Source of the DNA: Arthonia radiata
Lineage: Eukaryota; Ascomycota; Arthoniomycetes; Arthoniales; Arthoniaceae
Assembly (NCBI GenBank): GCA_002989075.1
Contig: PSQN01000016.1
Span: 806,001 to 870,000 of the forward strand
Length of the DNA stretch: 64,000 nt
Direction: 5' to 3'
This document shows, piece after piece, positions 10,858 to 23,512 of this stretch. Under the pieces are notes generated by a model. That model worked only from the letters and a program-made list of their open reading frames with translations. It ran no database searches and was not told the origin of the DNA. A program made the position numbers and the translations under genes. Numbering within the stretch: the first letter of the stretch is position 1; every line of letters begins with the position of its first letter.

Positions 10858-13800
10858 ATGTCCACAGACAACTCGTCCGAGTTCGTGAACGAACCCGTTC
10901 GGGGCACCAACCTTTCCGAATTGTCAATGAACGGCATTGATGGGCACCGCTCGCGACAGCAATCGTCAACGGATGACGCGGAGAGCAGCGATGAGGTTAC
11001 ACCTTTGCGCGACTCTGTATCTTTTGGATCCTCAGCACTACCAGTAACATCAAACGATTTTCTCATTGGCCCACCTCCAGCACCTAGTTCCAGTTACGGA
11101 TCCGCATCTCCCTCATCAGCGTCTCCACACTATGCAACCTTTTCACAAGCGCAGGCTCGGTCTCGGGGCTCAAGCTCGCAGAACCTCAACAGCATTGACA
11201 CGCAGTTTTCCAGCCCCGGAACTCCCTCATCTCGACCGGTGCGCCCAGGTCCGACCCGAACACCTTCGCACGCTTACGCACCAGCTCGTAGACCGAGTCA
11301 ATTTGCACTCAGCGCGGCGAGCCAAAACCGGTCGTCCTCAGGAACACGCTCCTCCCGTTTAAATCCCGACGCCGATTATCGAGCCCAGAAGAAGCTGTAC
11401 GCACAAAGACTGCAGCAAGACAATGCCGAGAACACACAGCCCATCAGTCCTGATGAGTACCCTCCGAGCCTCGCTTACAGCGATCAATCTGGAGATGAAG
11501 AGGAGTCGCCGCTCACCGCCGACTATGGAGACAACGATCCATATGACAATGAACAAGATGCGATGATGTTCTATGGCAACGAAGATAATCAGCCCTCGTT
11601 GGAAGAGCTCAAGAACCCTGACAACCGGGAGAGACTAGAGTGGCACTCCATGCTAGCCAGCGTCTTGACTGGCGACGTGGTGAAACAGGAGAAAAAGCGC
11701 ATAATAGGCGCGCCAGATCAAGCGAGCAATGCAGTCATGAGAGCAGAGCTATGGATGGGTGTGCGAGCCAGAATATGTGGTCGGACTATACCCACGCAAA
11801 AAAGGATGGTTGAAGAGCAGCGGGCCAAAATTGTCACCATGGTCGAGGAGGTTGTCTCTTTCGAGATTCAAGGTGTAACGGAAGTTGGCAAAGGGCCTCG
11901 CGAGCAGGTAGAGGATGCTGTGAACAAGATTGAGAAGATCGAGAGCTTGTATCCAACAAGAGCAGCTTTGGAGGTCGCATACCCGCGAACCGCATCGGAC
12001 GACTATCGAGAAAGCTGCGATGCTTTGATCTCTTGGCACAACACGACCGAGCTTATCAACACGGAGCTGGCTGTGTTGCAGGCCTGGGTCGGCAACGACG
12101 AGCTAGACTTTGCCAAAGCGAACAAAAGCGAGGATGAGAGTGGTCTCGCGGACGAGTCCTCGTTCGTGGAACGAGTACTAAAAGAGGACGGCCTGAAATC
12201 ATTACAGGGAGAGCACAGTATCCTTCACGCAGTCGACAAAGTCATTAACAAGTCGAAAGCGACCTTGATTGAAAACGCACAGCTTTTCCAGAACAAGCAC
12301 TTGCCGCCGTACATTGAAGAGCTGCTTACTCTCATCAACTTCCCCTCGCGGCTGGTGCAGGAAATTATTCGCATGCGGCTCTCTTATGCTAAGAAGATGA
12401 AAGACGCCGCGCAACAGGGCATCCTGCTGACTGAGCAGCTGATTGCGCAGTTCCAAATCTTGCTTGAGCTTGCCGAAAGGATCAAGCAAATGTACCTGAT
12501 TATATCAGCGCCCCAACCCGGTTGGGACTTGCCTCCTTGCATTGATGAAAACTTCGATCTGGTCGTGCTCGACGCACTGCGCTTCTACTTCAAGATGCTC
12601 AACTGGAAGCTGTCTGCGAACAAGAACACTTTCAAGGAAGCCGAGATCCTCGAGCAGGAGTGGGGCTTCTCATCCAGGCTGGGACGTCATTTTCAAGGAG
12701 GTGATGTGCAGGTAGCCGAACAGTTCGCGCAGCTCACGTCCAAGTCTATCAACAGGTTGACTACACATTTCGAAAAGGAGCTTCAGCGAAGACCTGACGA
12801 GGTCGCGGGCCCTGACATGGACAGGCGCTACAAGCAAATGCTCGATTCCGTTCGCGTCCGCCAGCGAAAGTTGTTCCGCTTCTCTCGTCTACTTTCACAA
12901 ACATTCGAGAACGCAACAGAGTTTGCAGTATCTTCCTCGGACGATCAGCTTGAGCAGCTGCACAACAGTCTGCTCGAGACAGGCCATATACTCATCAACC
13001 CTATCGCTGGTAACAGCGACAGGATGTTCATTTTCGCCTCCCCTGTTTTGCAGTCGCGGCCACGAGATGTTGCCTCTCTGTTGGAAGCAGCTTATCGCAT
13101 TGACGCCCCCGATCCATCCGAGCCGTACATCATCGTTGTCTGCCTTGAGTCCGGGTTCGAGTGGGATGGCATCAGGATGGACGTGGATATGCGCCTTCCG
13201 AAGCTCGAGGTCAGGCCTGGCAAGTTGCGGCTCATCGCTGAAGGCGCCCAGACCCTACTGTCAAACGCGATCGAGATTTTCCTCGACACAGTCGGTCTTG
13301 ACTTCGATGTTGTTACCCCGCAGTGTGCAAACCTAGCGAGCGTCGACAAACACTTGCATTACATCCGAAAGAAGACCTATGATTTGTCGAATACAATTAT
13401 GGACAGCGTAGAGATCATTCGAAATCAGCTTGCGGATGTCGAATGTGAGGAACTCATACAGACATGCTTTGCATTTGCGACGGAGTTTGGCCAGCGATCA
13501 GTCATCTACATGGACCGCAATCGACGTATGCTCAACAACCAAAGGCTGGCTCGACTGTCTCTGGATTGGGTTTCGTTCATCTGCGATGACTGCAAGGCGG
13601 CTGAGCGAAGAACCTTCCGTTGGGCAGTGCAGGCTTTGGAATTTGCAATGATGCGGACTTACGGTCAGAACATTCTCCTGCTCTCGCCTCAAGAGTACGC
13701 AAAGCTGCGGATGAAAGTGTCAGGCTGCATGAGTCTGCTCATCTCCCACTTCGATATCATGGGTGCTCGCTCAACGGTCGCCGCGCAAGCCGAGAAGCAA

Positions 13801-15057
13801 CGTGAGTCCATGACGGGCAAGTTCAAGCTTGACGTCAGCAAGATGAAGAACGACGAAGAAAGCTCCCACATGGTCCGTCAACAATGGCTTGAGCAGCTCG
13901 ACTATCTGGATGCTCAGCGTCTTGAGAAAGAAGCAGAATTCCGAGCTTTCGGACGTGTTCTTGAGTCCTCGACCGAAGCCGATCGGTCGCTGACACTGCT
14001 CTCTGCATCTGCCACGAACGTCACTCTGCGTTGGCAGCAGGGGCAGTACATCGGCGGTGGTACCTTCGGAAGTGTATGGGTCGCAACCAACATTGACTCA
14101 GGTCACCTCATGGCCGTCAAAGAGATACGTCTGCAGGACCCACAGATGATACCCACCATCGTCGGCCAGATCCGAGATGAGGTGTCAGTATTGCAGATTC
14201 TACGTCATCCCAATATCGTCAGCTACTACGGTATCGAGGTGCACCGTGACAAGGTCTACATCTTCATGGAGTACTGCAGCGGGGGCTCACTAGCTGCGTT
14301 GCTAGAGCACGGTCGCATCGAGGACGAGATGGTTATTAGCGTCTACGCTCTTCAGTTGCTGGAAGGACTGGCATATCTGCATGAATCCGGAGTCGTTCAC
14401 CGCGACATCAAGCCGGAGAACATACTCCTCGATCACAACGGTGTGCTTAAATACGTCGATTTCGGCGCAGCGAAGATCATTGCCAAGCAGTCTGGACGAA
14501 CCCTCGCACCAGCCGGGCCTGGTGAGAAAGCTGCTGTGAATGCACAAGGCGCCGGTGCCGGTGGCCGAGGTCGACAAAAGTCAATGACGGGCACACCAAT
14601 GTACATGTCTCCCGAAGTCATCCGCGGCACGTCCTCAATGCCAGGTGTGCCCGGCTCACCAACGGCCACGCCACGCCACGGCGCTGTCGACACGTGGTCG
14701 CTCGGCTGCGTAGTACTAGAAATGTCCACTGGACAACGACCATGGGCGAGCCTCGATAACGAATGGGCAATCATGTACAACATCGCGCAGGGCAACCCAC
14801 CGCGCATGCCCACCCGCGACCAACTCAGCGACCAGGGTATCGACTTCCTCAAGAAGTGCTTTGATCGCGATCCCAGCAAGAGGGCCAGCGCGGCGGAGCT
14901 GCTGCAGCATGAGTGGATCATGGCGCTGCGGAACCAGCTGAATCTCGAGCCGACTACGAGCGGGAGTCAGACGCCGCAGACGCCTAGTGACGCCGGTGGT
15001 TCGAATTTTGGGGGCACAAACAGTGGTCATGTGACCAGGCAGAATAGTATGGTGTAG
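10858..15057 (+). CDS. sskB: HOG-pathway MAP kinase kinase kinase (SskB / Ssk2 / Wis4 type)
   Basis: One exon encodes 1399 aa. Residues 1 to about 240 are Ser/Pro-rich and disordered. The long middle (about 250-1040) is the conserved regulatory region found in Ssk2/Ssk22/Wis4/SskB, where the response regulator Ssk1/SskA binds. The kinase domain spans about 1055-1350: glycine loop GGGTFGSVW near 1066, catalytic lysine in MAVKEIRL near 1088, HRDIKPEN near 1181, DFGAAK near 1201, and a GTPMYMSPE activation end near 1246. The C-terminal tail is Ser/Thr/Gly-rich. In the family the kinase phosphorylates the MAPKK Pbs2/PbsB, which activates Hog1 in osmotic and oxidative stress. An uninterrupted 4.2 kb frame is unusual in this window but plausible for this gene. 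Confidence 0.95.
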   Translation: MSTDNSSEFVNEPVRGTNLSELSMNGIDGHRSRQQSSTDDAESSDEVTPLRDSVSFGSSALPVTSNDFLIGPPPAPSSSYGSASPSSASPHYATFSQAQARSRGSSSQNLNSIDTQFSSPGTPSSRPVRPGPTRTPSHAYAPARRPSQFALSAASQNRSSSGTRSSRLNPDADYRAQKKLYAQRLQQDNAENTQPISPDEYPPSLAYSDQSGDEEESPLTADYGDNDPYDNEQDAMMFYGNEDNQPSLEELKNPDNRERLEWHSMLASVLTGDVVKQEKKRIIGAPDQASNAVMRAELWMGVRARICGRTIPTQKRMVEEQRAKIVTMVEEVVSFEIQGVTEVGKGPREQVEDAVNKIEKIESLYPTRAALEVAYPRTASDDYRESCDALISWHNTTELINTELAVLQAWVGNDELDFAKANKSEDESGLADESSFVERVLKEDGLKSLQGEHSILHAVDKVINKSKATLIENAQLFQNKHLPPYIEELLTLINFPSRLVQEIIRMRLSYAKKMKDAAQQGILLTEQLIAQFQILLELAERIKQMYLIISAPQPGWDLPPCIDENFDLVVLDALRFYFKMLNWKLSANKNTFKEAEILEQEWGFSSRLGRHFQGGDVQVAEQFAQLTSKSINRLTTHFEKELQRRPDEVAGPDMDRRYKQMLDSVRVRQRKLFRFSRLLSQTFENATEFAVSSSDDQLEQLHNSLLETGHILINPIAGNSDRMFIFASPVLQSRPRDVASLLEAAYRIDAPDPSEPYIIVVCLESGFEWDGIRMDVDMRLPKLEVRPGKLRLIAEGAQTLLSNAIEIFLDTVGLDFDVVTPQCANLASVDKHLHYIRKKTYDLSNTIMDSVEIIRNQLADVECEELIQTCFAFATEFGQRSVIYMDRNRRMLNNQRLARLSLDWVSFICDDCKAAERRTFRWAVQALEFAMMRTYGQNILLLSPQEYAKLRMKVSGCMSLLISHFDIMGARSTVAAQAEKQRESMTGKFKLDVSKMKNDEESSHMVRQQWLEQLDYLDAQRLEKEAEFRAFGRVLESSTEADRSLTLLSASATNVTLRWQQGQYIGGGTFGSVWVATNIDSGHLMAVKEIRLQDPQMIPTIVGQIRDEVSVLQILRHPNIVSYYGIEVHRDKVYIFMEYCSGGSLAALLEHGRIEDEMVISVYALQLLEGLAYLHESGVVHRDIKPENILLDHNGVLKYVDFGAAKIIAKQSGRTLAPAGPGEKAAVNAQGAGAGGRGRQKSMTGTPMYMSPEVIRGTSSMPGVPGSPTATPRHGAVDTWSLGCVVLEMSTGQRPWASLDNEWAIMYNIAQGNPPRMPTRDQLSDQGIDFLKKCFDRDPSKRASAAELLQHEWIMALRNQLNLEPTTSGSQTPQTPSDAGGSNFGGTNSGHVTRQNSMV

Positions 15058-18000
15058 AGTGTATGTTTTGACATTGAGCACGCCTGATCGAATCAAGAGA
15101 AGCACTCGACGAGCGCCTTAGGTTGGAAGAGCTAAACAGGGTTCCGTTCCTGATCCTCGACAACAAGACCAACGATCCCAAGGCAGGGAGCGAGCCGGAG
15201 AACTGAGCTAGAGACGAGTGATATCCTAGGGCTTCATCAGACGACAAGCAAGGGCAAAGGACAAATCATGGAGGATGTGACACCAATCGAGGTCTTCACG
15301 GAGCGTGGTCATGCGCCAAGGCTATCGCGAAGGCTTCCAGTGGCTCGCGCAGTATGTCTAGGTCAACGGACCAGCGCCAAGTCGATGAGTAAGGGGAGAC
15401 TAAATGAACAGCTTTTTTCTGATGACAGAATACCAGCGGTGGTGTATGGGAGCGTTGGACTGCGGTTTGCAGGTTGTATAGCGATACGTGGCTGTGTCCA
15501 CTGTATGAGACACGAGATTATTGTGATAGGCTTTATTAATAAGAGAACGTGGATCCTCAGGTTGGACTTGCGTTTCCGCTCCAGCTGGGGCACTCTGCAA
15601 GTGTCGTAGTGAAGCTGGAAATCATTGAGATTCAGCTATCGATGTAATTAATGTATATCGTGCAGCTTTCAGCCGTCGTTGACGAGGAAGCACCCAGGTC
15701 ACACGCCCTCGTTCTTCATAGCTTCTCATGGGCGCCTTGCTGGCACGACAGTATTCAAAAAGAAGACCGGAAGTTGAGGTACTCTTGCAAGACGTCTCTC
15801 ATACGAGGAAACTCGTCTCAGCTCCACCTCCCTGCGGACTTCAAGGATCCTTACAGGCGCAGACACCAGACGAAGGAGCTCTTCCAGCAGTCGTTCATCG
15901 GTCCCTTCACCGCTGACCTCGGGAAATCTCATAGCCGCGGACCCTTGAGGCTACTGTACTGCATATCTTCGAAGTCACAATCTTCTCTCGGACAGCCTCT
16001 GGACCAAGCAAGGCTTCGTAACGAGGCGCTAGAGCCTTCCGTGGTTGGCGGTAACGTTATCGGTTCTAGTGACGCCCTCCACTAGCTGCCAGCAAAGTCT
16101 CTTATGCAACAACAGGCGCTTGAAAGTGGACAGGGGGTGGGCATCGGGGACTATCCAGGTTGCAGTTACGGTAGGGAAAGTATCGCAGAATTAACGACAT
16201 GGTTAAGGGTGGCTTGCGTGTGCGTCACATTCGCGCGGGAGAAGAGCGTCTGTGGCAAGGAAAGAAGAGTACAATCAACGAGCGTTCGATGCAGCGCAAC
16301 CGTCAGTTTCTCAATCTTGTTAACCACACGATCTAAATACCGCCGTTAACGGATAGGAGACATCCGACACATCCGACACATCCGCATCTACGACTGTGGA
16401 TCACTGGAACTCTTGTCATAGTGCCTATGCGAGCGGAAAGGATGTCCGAACGGGATCTTCCAGCCTTTGGATCTAATATACGTCTGCCTGTTCTTCATTT
16501 TCTCTGCGATACTAACTACAATTAGCGTAGCGCGCGATCGTATCCTGGTAGAACACTTACTCGGCTTTCGTGGTGGGGTCTGTTGCTGCTTCATGGCGCT
16601 CATGCTGGGATTTGAGTCCATCGAGGACCTCGTCCTGGCTCATGTCTTTGTAGGACTTTGGCATGATAGCTATGCGAGAACGTCTTGCGTAGCGCGATTC
16701 GAGGTACGGTGTTTGAGGTGGTGGATGGCGTTGTAGCTTTGTATAAGAGGGGCTGGCTTTGAGAAGGTTGTGAAGATGATTAGAGATGAGAGAATGGTGG
16801 AATAAGGTGTGTTCTTATATCATCTTCCACGGCTCTACATAGACTTACATTGACCACCATGTAATGCTTTGTGCAACGGTGTCTCTTGCGTACGCCGTGC
16901 CTCCTCCTCCGCATCTCACCAGCGCTAGGCCAGCGGAAATCAGACAGGTGGCAGATAGGATACTGGAAGGTCTCATGCAAGACAAGACAGCTGGCAGCTT
17001 GGCGTCTGCTGAGACGAGCATTGCTCGCAACGAGTGAGGTAGAACAGTTTGTATATCCTACAGGATGAACTTCAGTAAGATTAAGCCTCTCAACCTGTTC
17101 TTAGTGTTTTCGGATCGGATCGGGTCAGGCTCTTGACTCAACAACATGGTGATGTTTGGCAACCTTGCAGATGTTTATTCCAGTCCAGTTTCGTGTACCT
17201 TTTGCCACGGATGGGTCGGTTCACATTTCACAGCTGTTGCGTTTGGTTCGTTGCTGGATACGGGCAAGCACTGGGATAGCACGATCGTGGACGGCGTAGT
17301 GCCCAACATTTTCAAGTAACCAAAGTACGCTGTCGATGTAGTCCTAGTACAAGTTCCATGGAAACGTCTGTGTATACAACGCCTTTAAAAGCCAACGTAG
17401 CAGGCGCCGCAAACCTTGAGTCGCGCCACTTTCCCCGGGGTCAAAGCTGTTGAGCTCCGTTCGAGTATAAACCTCTGAAGGACCCCAGACTAGATTCTCG
17501 CGAAAACGAAGCGATGCGAGGCGAAGCGAAGAGCCGCCCAGAGTATGTAGGATTACCTAACGTCGCGAGCTGAGTTCTGGGTGTCTGGGTATGAACTGGG
17601 TTCGTCCATCTGTGCCAAGTACACAGGCAGTGCGTACATTCAGAACGCACTATTGCTGTCCGTCCGTCCCCGCTGACCACGCGCCTACCACCAATGTAAG
17701 CAAGGCATTACCAGCGGCGCCGGGAATGCATCTAGGGTGGTTGCAAACAGGTCTGACGATCCAGGACAATGACGAATATGGCAGAGAAAGAAGAGACACA
17801 CGGCTCATCCTAACGCGACTGCGTCGCATAGTCTGCTCGAAAGCGGCCTGGGGTTTACTGAAAAGCTACTGTGCTTGTATTAGTGGTTTTAAAATAAGCT
17901 GTGTGTAAGCAGTGGATGCACCGATGCGAGATTGTGCTTATGTAACTTGCGACGCGTTTGGAACAGAACACCTAGCTCGCCGCTTCAGGGGGAGAGGAGA

Positions 18001-18591
18001 TGGCAGGATGAATTGCCGCCCGAGATGGAGGTTTCTGCCCCTAATTCATGGCTTTATGAGACGAAATTGTGGCTGATTGAGGGGAGGCCAAACGCCCGAG
18101 CCCCTGAAACACACCAGCCACAAAAGGGCCAGCAACGTATCCTGACACTGCGTGCCGCAGAAGTTGCCAACCTTCGCCCGTGGGTCATTGCCCTGTTCTT
18201 CTTCTGAGTAAGTAATGTTAGGAGCAGTAGTCGGAGGTGCTTAGGCGATATCGAAGCATCTTGCACAACTTGGTTCATCAATGACGATATCGCTGCGGCA
18301 TAGCTGGCATCGCCCACCCTTTATATTATTGCGACTTCACCGAAGTGCGTGGCTGTTCATGCAAAGCGCATGGCTGGACGCGTGAGATGCAGTTCCCCGT
18401 CCCAAATTCTAAAGTAGCTGCTAAGACAGGTGGCGCGTCGTCGGTATTGTGTGATCCTACACCCTGCCATCCGCAGAGCCACCCAGCCACAATTCTTTAC
18501 TGGAGTACCGTCCCCAGGCGCGATAAACCACTGCATTCCAAGTCCCGTCGCAGTTGATCCGACGCTCACGTCTACTTCGCGATTCGACCAA
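15058..18591. other. 3.5 kb gap without recognisable gene
   Basis: The stretch between the kinase and the small-paralogue array. The longest frames (for example 15651-16085 on plus) are short, have no domain features and compete with frames on the other strand. A short triple repeat of ACATCCGAC lies near 16365-16385. I see no tRNA, no transposon ends and no remnant of the paralogue family. Confidence 0.5.
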
Positions 18592-20058
18592 CTACGAGGA
18601 CCTCCCAGCCAGTCCGTTTTCCTCAATGGCCTTCAACGATTCCCCCACGCACTCACTCAAGCGATCCCACAATTTGAAAGGGCAGACGACGTCTAGCCCC
18701 TCGTCATCCGAGTCTGGAACATCCGAGTCTGAAACCTCCTCGAACTCGTAGTTGGTGTTATTGTCACCGTTCTCACCGACCGCCCCATCAATCCTCTCTC
18801 GTTGCTTTCTACTATACTCGTCGGCCAACCTCTTCTGCTCTTCAATATCCACCTTCGTCTCTACGCACTTTACCGACACCGCCTGCAACTCCTTCACAGT
18901 AGTTTCTCTCCAGGACGGACTTATAATTGCGAGCTCCTTCGCAGCGGTAACGAAGGCTGCCTTAGACGTCTTATAACACTCCCCACATTCGATACTCCGA
19001 CGGTGGAGCCAGTCGAATTTCCATTGGCGGTGGTAATAGTATCGAGGGCCGTGGTGATTGAATTCAAGGCCAACAACGTCATCAGAGTCAGCGTCCCAGT
19101 CGGGATCCAGAGGGCAGGTATGGTGCGTGAGATTGTAGTGAAGTGTGGTGAATGCATCGTTGAGCGATGCGATAACGACCAGAGCTTGAAGCTCTGCAGG
19201 CAGCCCTTTCGGAAACGCTTTCGGTATTTTGCAAGGGACTGTGTTGCTGCAATTCGTTGGTTCTGCGAGTTGAGATGACGGCATCGTGGGCATTGGATGT
19301 TGATCTGTTCGTGTAGTAAGTTGAAGACTGGACTGCTCGCTTTCTTCAGTAAGCAGCGAATGCTCGGGCGTTACCGAAAATCGGGAGACGCCGTTTGAGA
19401 GCTCGACCGGAAGAGCATTTTGTGGAAGGTGCTCGTGAGGTAGATTAGGTAGGTGAGGCATCGTCTGCTTGTTCTTCTCAAACCGGTCGATCGCCAGACT
19501 TGCTAAATCCATGCCTTCTTTAGTAACGTCCACAATCTGGCTCCACAGGAAAACATCATCCGTTTCGTCGTCCGCCGAATTTTCGTACGCCCACTTCATA
19601 GCATCACGCTTCGACAACGTCTCTTGCAAGAGCTTCCTCCGCGCGTCTCGCTTCTCTTTTGCATTCTCTAACTTCTCCTTACACCTTGTCAGCATTGGCT
19701 GCAGCTCCTGCAAGACGATGGAAGTCCGCTGCCCGCTGACACAAGCAAAGCGCTCAACCATGAAGGCAAATGCCATGCGCGCTTTATGATGGCAGGCAAT
19801 GCACCCGCGCTCTCCGAGGTGGTCAGCGGGTGTGGTCCAGTGATGCCGGTTCTCAGATGTGTAGGGGTCGATGACTACTTTGTGATCCAGTGGACAGCTG
19901 TATTGGTGGGTGGCTTCGATGAGACTTTTGTATTTCTTGGTGAGTAAGGGGTGGATGATGGCTATGAGGAGCTCCGTCCAGAGCGTCGGGTTGGCATTGC
20001 CATTTTCAGTTCCGTGAGTGGCGGAGGCGGACGTTTGTGGCATTGCCATGGTGAACAT
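18592..20058 (-). CDS. Array member 1: two-domain fusion protein, function unknown
   Basis: Single exon, 488 aa, ATG at 20058; a second in-frame ATG at 20049 has the better context (ACCATGG) and may be the true start. The protein holds the array's domain twice. Copy A, about residues 27-145, has LWTELLIAIIHPLL, SCPLD, CIACHHKARMAFAFMVERFA and VLQELQ. Copy B, about 283-410, has LPAELQALVV, HTCPLD, CGECYKTSKAAFVTAAKELA and ISPSW...VKELQ. The link between them is charged and Ser/Gln-rich, with a coiled-coil-like KEKLENAKEKRDARRKLLQE stretch. The C-terminus is acidic (SDSDVPDSDDEG-like). Neither copy has the intron that splits the single-domain neighbours. No named family recognised; F-box-like by its first helix only. 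Confidence 0.82.
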   Translation of the reverse strand: MFTMAMPQTSASATHGTENGNANPTLWTELLIAIIHPLLTKKYKSLIEATHQYSCPLDHKVVIDPYTSENRHHWTTPADHLGERGCIACHHKARMAFAFMVERFACVSGQRTSIVLQELQPMLTRCKEKLENAKEKRDARRKLLQETLSKRDAMKWAYENSADDETDDVFLWSQIVDVTKEGMDLASLAIDRFEKNKQTMPHLPNLPHEHLPQNALPVELSNGVSRFSVTPEHSLLTEESEQSSLQLTTRTDQHPMPTMPSSQLAEPTNCSNTVPCKIPKAFPKGLPAELQALVVIASLNDAFTTLHYNLTHHTCPLDPDWDADSDDVVGLEFNHHGPRYYYHRQWKFDWLHRRSIECGECYKTSKAAFVTAAKELAIISPSWRETTVKELQAVSVKCVETKVDIEEQKRLADEYSRKQRERIDGAVGENGDNNTNYEFEEVSDSDVPDSDDEGLDVVCPFKLWDRLSECVGESLKAIEENGLAGRSS

Positions 20059-20520
20059 GGGTAGCCGGATGGGTGACAGGGTGAGAATGTTGGCGGTGTT
20101 CGAATATCAATTCAGGACACGTACGAAGGGACGGTGTTGCTGGCCTCTGTCGGGTATTCACGCTCTGTTCTGGAGTGAGACGCAGTGTAGGCGGGCCTGT
20201 GCTGAGTATGTATAGGCGCTGTCTGAGCGCGTTCACTTGGCGAGATGCTGTGCACTCATCTGGCAGCAATCATCCATTGGAGCGCCGTGCTGTCTGAGCA
20301 CTACTCCCCAGTATCGCCACGTCACTGAACCACAAGTAATCAACAATTTATGAAGGGGTCCATACGTCTCAGCAAAGTCCAATACATTATATCTTGTGCA
20401 CACGGAACCTTCTGAGCCATCACCAATGCCGTCTGAAGCCCGCCACGCCAATTGAAACTTTCTCTGGAGCTTGAGACATAAACTTCCAAATTGTCTCACT
20501 TCACACTGCAGCCGTCTCTT

Positions 20521-21115
20521 TCAGACAAGCTCGATAGCCTCCTGAATGCTGAATCGTACTCGGTACCAACATAGCCTATCCCAATGGATCAGTATTTCCC
20601 TTCGGTCAACCCCGTATCCCTTACCACCCGATCCCATAATCCGTTGCCAACCTCCGGCATCTTCAACAAGGGTTTTCGCAAGAAAGTCGTCATCCGCGGA
20701 GGTTAGACGGTCAAGTTCGCGCGCCACTGTCTTGCACCACGGTAGACTTACGCCGCCAAAGCGAACAAATGCGTCGTGGAAGTTGTCAATTGACTAGGGT
20801 TTTCAAGCATGTCAGCACAAGTGCGTGGTCGATAGAATTTGAAAAGGGGGTTTAGAGCACGGAAAACATGGCGTATGGGGTATTAGGTAGACAGCTACGT
20901 ACCTTCGCCAGGAAGGCTGGGCTGCTTGCGGGATCTGTGCGCCTAGTAACACGGTTGTTTACGACATCCTCTTCACTAGGTAAGTAAGTGCGTGAAGGGC
21001 AGAAAATTGAGTAGACGATCTCGTGGAGGAAACCACGCAACGCCTCGGTGATGATCTGGTCTTGTATCTCCGTGGGCAGTAGGGGCAGTCGTTTCTCGAC
21101 TTTTGAATGTGCCAT
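20521..21115 (-). CDS. Array member 2: F-box-like small protein, function unknown
   Basis: Two exons, 20903-21115 and 20521-20793, 161 aa; the 109-nt intron (GTACGT...CCCTAG) is phase 0. I start at ATG 21115 (GCCATGGCA, good context) because the F-box-like LPLLPTEIQDQII then lies at residue 9, as in the neighbours; the frame is open further up to 21235. Exon 1 keeps a CP pair (FCPS) but has lost the C-x2-C. Exon 2 has the family helix, SIDNFHDAFVRFGGVSLPWC then VARELDRL. The tail is diverged. Confidence 0.75.
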
Positions 21116-21558
21116 GGCGATGATTGGATTTGATGCGCCGCGCGTAGGTGTGATTGGTCTTCTGGGCTTTCGTTTGCCAACAACAGTGTCTGAAGCGTGT
21201 TGAATTCCGAGGAGATGGATGCCTTGACACTTCAATCAGCGGCGATTTTGTATTCTATGTGGTAGACATACGAGTGTACAGTAAGCAGATGCTGTTGAGG
21301 ATGCTTTTAGTATCATAAAGTAACAGCTCTTGCACGGTATGCGGCGTCTGAGCACGCTGCATCATCATGACTGTACCTTCTGATCTAAATTATCACAATG
21401 ATTCTTCTACAATTATGACTGGTCGCATGCCTACTTGCCTTGAAATGGGACAATTACACGGTTCACGGTTCGGACGACATCCGACGTACTCTTTTGCACC
21501 TCTTTCCTCCTGCCAAGTCTCGTCAAGTCAACTTACCTGTGTCTTATTTCCAAAACAA

Positions 21559-22157
21559 TTAACTCACGGCGCTTTTTATCCACCACCATGTCCGCACCGC
21601 CTGCGATCCACTGTTCTCGTCATCGGATTCTCCATAGTCATCCGAGTCCTCGTCCTCCTCATCCGAACCACCTTGCGGACGTCTCCCGTAGAGTGACCTA
21701 ATGTGAGCAGCTGCATACCGTTGATCTTCGGCTCTTTGCCGTCTGGCATCGCTAAGGTTCCAAGCCAATTCTCTTTCCAGGCTCATCGCTTCCTCCCGAA
21801 CTGTTCCGCACCACAGTGGGCTGACGTTGGCGAGTCGCATGGTTGTATCCTCAAAGTCGGAGCAACACTATGTGACAGTCAGTGTGTTGCGTTGAGTAAT
21901 CTCCTGTTCGGTAGTGAGGTCTTGTGCGTAGTCCAGAGCGCAGTCAAGGGGTTTCAAAGTCAACTCACACGCTCAAGCCATATGTCGCGGGAATCTTCCC
22001 AGTCCTGACGCTCGTAATCGTCGTATATGCAAGGGCATTCTTCAGTCTCCATCTCTTCGAGTCTCCGGAAAGGATCGCTCAGGATCTCCAGAATAACTTG
22101 GATTTGGACTTCGGCTGGTAGCACAAGCGGTAGCCGGGGCTCAGCGACGCTTGACAT
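21559..22157 (-). CDS. Array member 3: F-box-like small protein with acidic tail
   Basis: Two exons, 21969-22157 and 21559-21867, 165 aa; 101-nt intron with GTGAGT donor and ACATAG acceptor, phase 0. Exon 1 starts MSSVAEPRLPLVLPAEVQIQ, the family's F-box-like motif, and has a CPC in an acidic stretch. Exon 2 opens CCSDFEDTTMRLANVSPLWC and goes on to an E-rich helix. The C-terminus carries an acidic, Ser-rich run at about 135-155 (SDEEDEDSDDYGESDDENSG) not seen in the neighbours. Function unknown. Confidence 0.75.
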
Positions 22158-22571
22158 CGTGATGGTATCGACGGTGGGGCGGTTGGAGGAATTTCAACAG
22201 TAAGCTTTCAGGTGATGTTCGGCAAAGGTCGATGGTGATTTGATGCCGATGCGCGAGCTGGCGTTGAATACGAGAGACGGAAAAGCTCTAGATCGTGTGT
22301 CTGATGAAAAGACTGAGCGTTGTCTGAGCACTCGCGAAATATCCATCATTATGACGCGCAATGAGTCTGCGACTCCAATCCATCGCCTGGCGGTCTGGCG
22401 GCCGTGTCTCTTTCTGTTAGTTACACGGCAGTTCCCCCTGAATACGGATCGCGCCTTCACTCTTTAATCTTTCTTCATTGAGAGCTGCTACTATTGACTA
22501 CCGGTAGTGCTTGAGCTGCGCGGGTAGTCACCGCGGGCAGTCATCGTCCACATTTTGACTGCCCCATCTCA

Positions 22572-23217
22572 TTAAACTGCCTCTCGGATGCTGTTCTCCG
22601 CTACACGCGCCCAAAGCTCTTGTCGCCTTTGCACAGTCTTGGTAGCAACGCTCATCGTATCCAAAAGTAGTTCGCAGCAGTCCAAAGGGGTTACTGCTCC
22701 CTTGAAGTGCGCCCCAAATCGAATCCTTTCAAGATCTTCATCGCTCAATCCCGCGACCTGCTCCCAACTGCTGGGATCTACGCGCAAGGCTTTTGCGACA
22801 TCTTCGTTGAGATTCAACCTCATGCGATGTAGTTCTGCCAGCACCATCTCGCACCATCGCAGACTGACGCCAGAAAGCCGATCGACAGCTTCTATGAAGG
22901 CTTGCTTGTGCTACATGACGTCAGAAGTCAGGCAATCACGTCTCCAGATAGCACTGAGTAAGCTGCTTCTTCTACAGTGTTCTCGAGAGTCGGGTCTGGT
23001 TTACCTTCTTGACGCATACCTGGCATCCTGCAGAGCCTTTGTGCCCGTCCGCAACAAAGCCCGCGTAGATCAGCCCAAGTGAAACCCGAGGGCAACAATT
23101 GTTCAGCAACGTGGTATTGAGGTGATCAACCACAGGCCGCAGAGTATCTGCGATGATGAGCTCTTGTAGCTCTGTGGGTAGTGAAGAAAGTGGTCGGGCA
23201 CTGGATGTCATTGCCAT
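22572..23217 (-). CDS. Array member 4: F-box-like small protein, C-x2-C kept
   Basis: Two exons, 23005-23217 and 22572-22910, 183 aa; 94-nt intron, phase 0. This is the clearest single-domain member. It starts MAMTSSARPL, then LPTELQELIIADTL, CCPR, and C-Q-V-C just before the splice site. Exon 2 opens HKQAFIEAVDRLSGVSLRWC and continues VLAELHRM. Joined across the intron, the stretch lines up with copy B of array member 1 at both cysteines, AF, S-x2-W and EL. The remaining 80 residues are helical and charged. Function unknown. Confidence 0.8.
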
Positions 23218-23512
23218 GTTAGACGATGTTCTCGATATTCACAGCGGGATTGGTGGTAGAATTGTAGACTTGAGCAATCGGGGTGTGAGTAAGGTTGCTG
23301 CGGATGACAAAATCGTAAGTGTAGGTATTGACCTGCGCAGTATTCCATGCTCGCCCTGTCTAAGCACAACCTGAACACAATCCCGGACCCTTGATGAAGT
23401 CATGTTAGAGCACCTCAGCAACACGTAGCCGTATGCGAATAGCCATTTCATCCTCTTAGCGTACCAATGCGCTCGCGGTGCAAGAAATGAAACAAATGGT
23501 AAATCCACACCT

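Noticed and set aside
12923-13336. Plus-strand overlapping frame inside the kinase gene
   Set aside because: Shadow of the conserved SskB-type coding sequence in another frame.
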